This document shows positions 61,836-64,000 of a stretch of DNA of 64,000 nucleotides, one piece after another. The notes under the pieces were generated by a model. That model was not told the origin of the DNA and searched no databases. It saw only the letters and a program-made list of their open reading frames with translations. The stretch's first letter is position 1. The number at the start of each line of letters is the position of its first letter. The position numbers were made by a program, and so were the translations under genes. This DNA comes from VXNE01 sp965248075 (GTDB lineage: Bacteria; Pseudomonadota; Gammaproteobacteria; Pseudomonadales; Azotimanducaceae). The stretch covers positions 992,001 through 1,056,000 of the forward strand of contig CBDFIL010000001.1 in NCBI GenBank assembly GCA_965248075.1, in the 5' to 3' direction.

Positions 61836-62951
61836 TCACACCAGCGTACGCAGGAAATCGATCGCCGGCATCGCCCGAATACCCTCCGGCGTCACGTAGT
61901 CCCGCTCCCCCTCCAGCGTGACCTGGATCGCCCGCGCCTCCGGGAAGCGGCGGTTCAGGTAGCGCAACCCCCGGTCGATGTCGCGATCCGCCAGCTTGCA
62001 TTCGATCAGCAACGCAGGGGCTCGGTCCTCTGTGACGACGAAGTCGACCTCGCGCCCGTCGACATCCCGGAAGTACCGCAACTCCACGTCGCGCCCGAGG
62101 GTGTCCTCGCGGAAGTGCACCCACTTCAGGAGATGGCAGGCGACGAGGTTCTCGAAGCGCGCCGCGGGGTCCCTTACCACGCTCCAGTCGAAGTGATAGT
62201 GCTTGCGTTCCTGCTTGACCGCGCGGATGTGCGGTGCACCGAACGGCGCCAACCGGAAGACCGCGAACAGTCGTTCCAGGGTGTCCAGCCAGCTCGAAGC
62301 GGTCCGGTGCGCAACCTCGAGATCCTCCCGCAAGGCGTTGATCGACAGCGGGAAGCCGACGAGGTCCGGCAGACGCAGCATCATTTCTTCGAGTCGGCCG
62401 AGATCCCGGATGTTCGTCAGGGCGTTCACGTCCTCAAGCACGCATGTGCGGTGCTGGCGGGACCAGCGGCACGCCTCGACCTCGCTCCCACCGAGCCAGG
62501 GCTCGGGGAACCCGCCCAGGCGGAGCAGGTCCGAGAGTCCCTCCGCGTCCGTGATGTCCGCCTCGGCGACCGACAGGGGATGCAGCCGCAGCATGTGATA
62601 GCGGCCCTGCAGCGAGTCGCCGCCGAAGCCGAAGAGTTCCAGCCGCCCGCTTCCAGTCACGAGAATCCGTTGACCCTCTCGCCTCGTGTCCCACAGCCCC
62701 TTGAGGAAGCCTCGCCAGCGGCGGTACTTGTGGATCTCGTCAAAGGTCCAGAGGTCGGCGGACGGCAACTCCCGCCGCAGGATGCGCTCCCGGTCCGTCT
62801 CGGCATCCCAGTTCAGGTAACCCTCGCGCGCTCCGGACAGGCTCCGCGCCAGCATCGTCTTGCCCACCTGGCGCGGACCGGCGACGAACACCATCTTGCG
62901 TTCGAGGTCGCCTTCCACCTGGGCTGTCAGATAGCGGACGAGCGAGGTCAT
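61836..62951 (-). CDS. AAA ATPase with DUF4143 domain
   Basis: About 371 residues. The N-terminal AAA_14-type ATPase has Walker A VAGPRQVGKTML, a Walker B-like LWTFDEIHKY, and the sensor ILVTGSGRLELF. The C-terminal DUF4143 domain has YFRDVDGREVDFVV and LLIECKL, a nuclease-like D-x-ExK-type pattern (VDFV...ECK). Function of the family is unsettled; members are common in accessory regions. ATG 62951 is used; a GTG at 62960 with AAGAAGG upstream is a good alternative. A strong palindrome lies just upstream. Confidence 0.85.
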   Translation of the reverse strand: MTSLVRYLTAQVEGDLERKMVFVAGPRQVGKTMLARSLSGAREGYLNWDAETDRERILRRELPSADLWTFDEIHKYRRWRGFLKGLWDTRREGQRILVTGSGRLELFGFGGDSLQGRYHMLRLHPLSVAEADITDAEGLSDLLRLGGFPEPWLGGSEVEACRWSRQHRTCVLEDVNALTNIRDLGRLEEMMLRLPDLVGFPLSINALREDLEVAHRTASSWLDTLERLFAVFRLAPFGAPHIRAVKQERKHYHFDWSVVRDPAARFENLVACHLLKWVHFREDTLGRDVELRYFRDVDGREVDFVVTEDRAPALLIECKLADRDIDRGLRYLNRRFPEARAIQVTLEGERDYVTPEGIRAMPAIDFLRTLV

Positions 62952-62984
62952 CGGGGCCACGATACGGCCTTCTTGCACCTTATG

Positions 62985-63008
62985 CAAAAATACTCGCGGG
63001 TATTTTTG
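62985..63008. promoter_or_regulatory. Perfect AT-rich palindrome upstream of the DUF4143 ATPase
   Basis: CAAAAATAC and GTATTTTTG form a 9-bp perfect inverted repeat around TCGCGG, 34 bp before the ATPase start. It is strikingly AT-rich against the local background. It could be an operator or a bidirectional terminator for the hicAB genes upstream; both are possible. Confidence 0.5.
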
Positions 63009-63057
63009 ATGTGTGTAGAAAACACAAGTGCCGCGCCGGGCACACGGCCCGTGACCG

Positions 63058-63498
63058 CTATCTGCTGGAACGCGATGTCTGCGTTGCGCTACTGCGATGC
63101 AGCACGAAGTCTCCTTCAGGCGAGACGGCTTCGATCAGTTGGCTCAGCTTCTCGACGGTCGGCACGGAAGCACCCTGCTCGTAACGCGCGTACGCATTGC
63201 GAGACTTCGCGCCGAGCCGCGCAGCGGCCTCGGCCAGCGTCAGGCCGCTGCGTTGTCGCTGCCGCCGCAACAGCAGGCCGACCAGGCCCCGGATATCGGT
63301 GGAACCCACCTCGAACACATCGCCCTGGCCAGGATGGATGGTCGCCGAGAACCCCGGCCGGTTGGCGAGCGACTCGACGAGATCCTTCGCCATCTCGAGA
63401 GCCTCTTCCCTGCTGCGACCCTGCGTCATGGCCTCGAGAAGCGGAATCTCCACCAGCCAGAACGCGCCGTCTTTGTAGATCCTGCCGAACAGTCGCAT
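63058..63498 (-). CDS. hicB: HicB-type antitoxin with XRE helix-turn-helix
   Basis: A 146-residue antitoxin. Residues 1-70 are a HicB-like partial RNase-H fold (RIYKDGAFWLVEIPLLEAMTQGRSREEALEMAKDLVE), and residues about 80-135 a Cro/C1-type HTH (RSGLTLAEAAARLGAKSRNAYARYEQGASVPTVEKL). GGAG lies five bases before the ATG. It should neutralise HicA and repress the operon. The unusual CAAAAATAC palindrome lies 50 bp downstream, before the ATPase gene. Confidence 0.87.
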   Translation of the reverse strand: MRLFGRIYKDGAFWLVEIPLLEAMTQGRSREEALEMAKDLVESLANRPGFSATIHPGQGDVFEVGSTDIRGLVGLLLRRQRQRSGLTLAEAAARLGAKSRNAYARYEQGASVPTVEKLSQLIEAVSPEGDFVLHRSSATQTSRSSR

Positions 63499-63499
63499 G

Positions 63500-63676
63500 T
63501 CAACTCCGCCCTGTTGCGCGCTTGAGGATGGCCTTCGCCAGCTTCTCGTTGATCTCGGTGTGGCGGGGGATCGCCTCCTCGCGTTCGCCATCCGACCATA
63601 TGTCGTGCCGGCCGCCGTGACGAAGAAGGCTCCATCCGTGGCGGCGCAGGGAACGCTCCAGATCCTGCCGCTTCAT
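63500..63676 (-). CDS. hicA: HicA-type mRNA interferase toxin
   Basis: A 58-residue double-stranded-RNA-binding-like toxin. SLLRHGGRHDIWSDG carries the conserved GxSH-type His region (here GGRHDIW) and IPRHTEINEKLAKAILK is the typical end. Its TGA is one base from the hicB ATG. HicA toxins cleave mRNAs in a ribosome-independent way. The toxin-first order is normal for hicAB. Confidence 0.85.
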   Translation of the reverse strand: MKRQDLERSLRRHGWSLLRHGGRHDIWSDGEREEAIPRHTEINEKLAKAILKRATGRS

Positions 63677-63896
63677 CGAGGGGCAAATATACACGGATAC
63701 GTGTACACCGGACAGTCGTTCCCGGGATCCTCAGCGACGGCCGACTGGCCAACCTCGAGAGTGTCAGGCTGACTATTTCTGGGAACCCGTCCACGCGATC
63801 GACCCGGAAGCCAAGGTCGCTACACCGCGAACAAGCTGTTCTACGAGCGCTCCCGGGCACCGAGCATCATGCGCATCGAGCCTCGCCGATCCTATT

Positions 63897-64000
63897 TCAC
63901 TTCGGCTCGAAGATGGCGCGTTGGCGGTCGCTCAACTCGGCAAGATCGAACAGTTCATCGTTGACTTCAACGTAGCCCGCCTCCCACAGAGCGCGAGCCT
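63897..64000 (-). CDS. C-terminal end of an unidentified protein, continues beyond the window
   Basis: On the minus strand the frame is open from the window edge to TGA at 63897-63899 and reads natural protein (LWEAGYVEVNDELFDLAEL, SDRQRAIFEPK). Too short to assign. The 220 bp between it and hicA show no gene I can support. Confidence 0.35.
   Translation of the reverse strand, partial: ARALWEAGYVEVNDELFDLAELSDRQRAIFEPK

Overview
The window is a high-GC (about two thirds G+C by eye) chromosomal piece of a Gram-negative bacterium. A TonB-dependent receptor, an EnvZ/OmpR-type pair, a CsgG-like secreted protein, a multihaem lipoprotein, and many CoA-thioester and hydrolytic enzymes point to a heterotrophic proteobacterium, most likely a gammaproteobacterium. 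No rRNA or tRNA gene was seen. Taxonomy is an inference from gene content and style only.

Layout. 1-10 kb: an MFS transporter, a DUF3604 protein, an ABC ATPase followed by a large permease fused to an M1 zinc peptidase, an Nmad3-like protein and a sulfatase. 10-20 kb: a DMFase-like protein, an epoxide-hydrolase-like protein, a VapBC/FitAB-type toxin-antitoxin pair, an aquaporin, an amidohydrolase, a lone antitoxin-like protein, S-(hydroxymethyl)glutathione dehydrogenase and a SulP permease. 20-30 kb: acyl-CoA synthetase, M20 peptidase, two gamma-glutamylcyclotransferase-like genes in tandem, a FAH-family protein, several alpha/beta hydrolases (one with its 5' end lost at a repeat), a ClpP-like protease and an SDR. 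32-39 kb: two MaoC proteins, enoyl-CoA hydratase, a histidine kinase/response regulator operon and a thiolase. 39-46 kb: TonB receptor, ThpR-like protein, PPK2 and an octahaem TPR lipoprotein. 48-64 kb: a heterodimeric ABC exporter, a CinA-nucleotidyltransferase fusion, a CsgG-like protein, a D12-class adenine methylase, a Fpg-like glycosylase, a Usp protein, a MATE pump, an AAA/DUF4143 ATPase and a HicAB pair.

The outstanding feature is the mobile and repetitive layer. A REP-like repeat, made of two hairpins that both carry a CTTGT loop but on opposite strands, occurs as 116-bp tandem arrays (29.7-32 kb and 45.9-48.6 kb, in inverted orientation) and as scattered single copies. Two near-identical IS110-family elements of about 1.69 kb sit inside these arrays, both at the same CT dinucleotide of the repeat, and a third partial copy (58.15-58.38 kb) keeps only the left end, again in a REP-like repeat.

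The non-coding left end of the element reads as a complete bridge RNA. A target loop carries a 10-nt copy of the REP target up to the CT core. A donor loop carries an 11-nt copy of the element's right end and an exact 6-nt complement of its left end. Both loops are capped by small hairpins of the same design and closed by outer stems. The joined ends of a circular form would create a promoter with 17-bp spacing. This looks like an RNA-guided recombinase aimed at the host's own REP sequences.

Other small elements are two IS1380-like MITEs with matched but switched terminal repeats, a 164-bp TA-flanked palindromic MITE, and a 130-bp structured repeat. Several have reshaped neighbouring gene ends. 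Six genes use a TAG stop codon that lies inside the outer GTAGGGG of a REP-like sequence.
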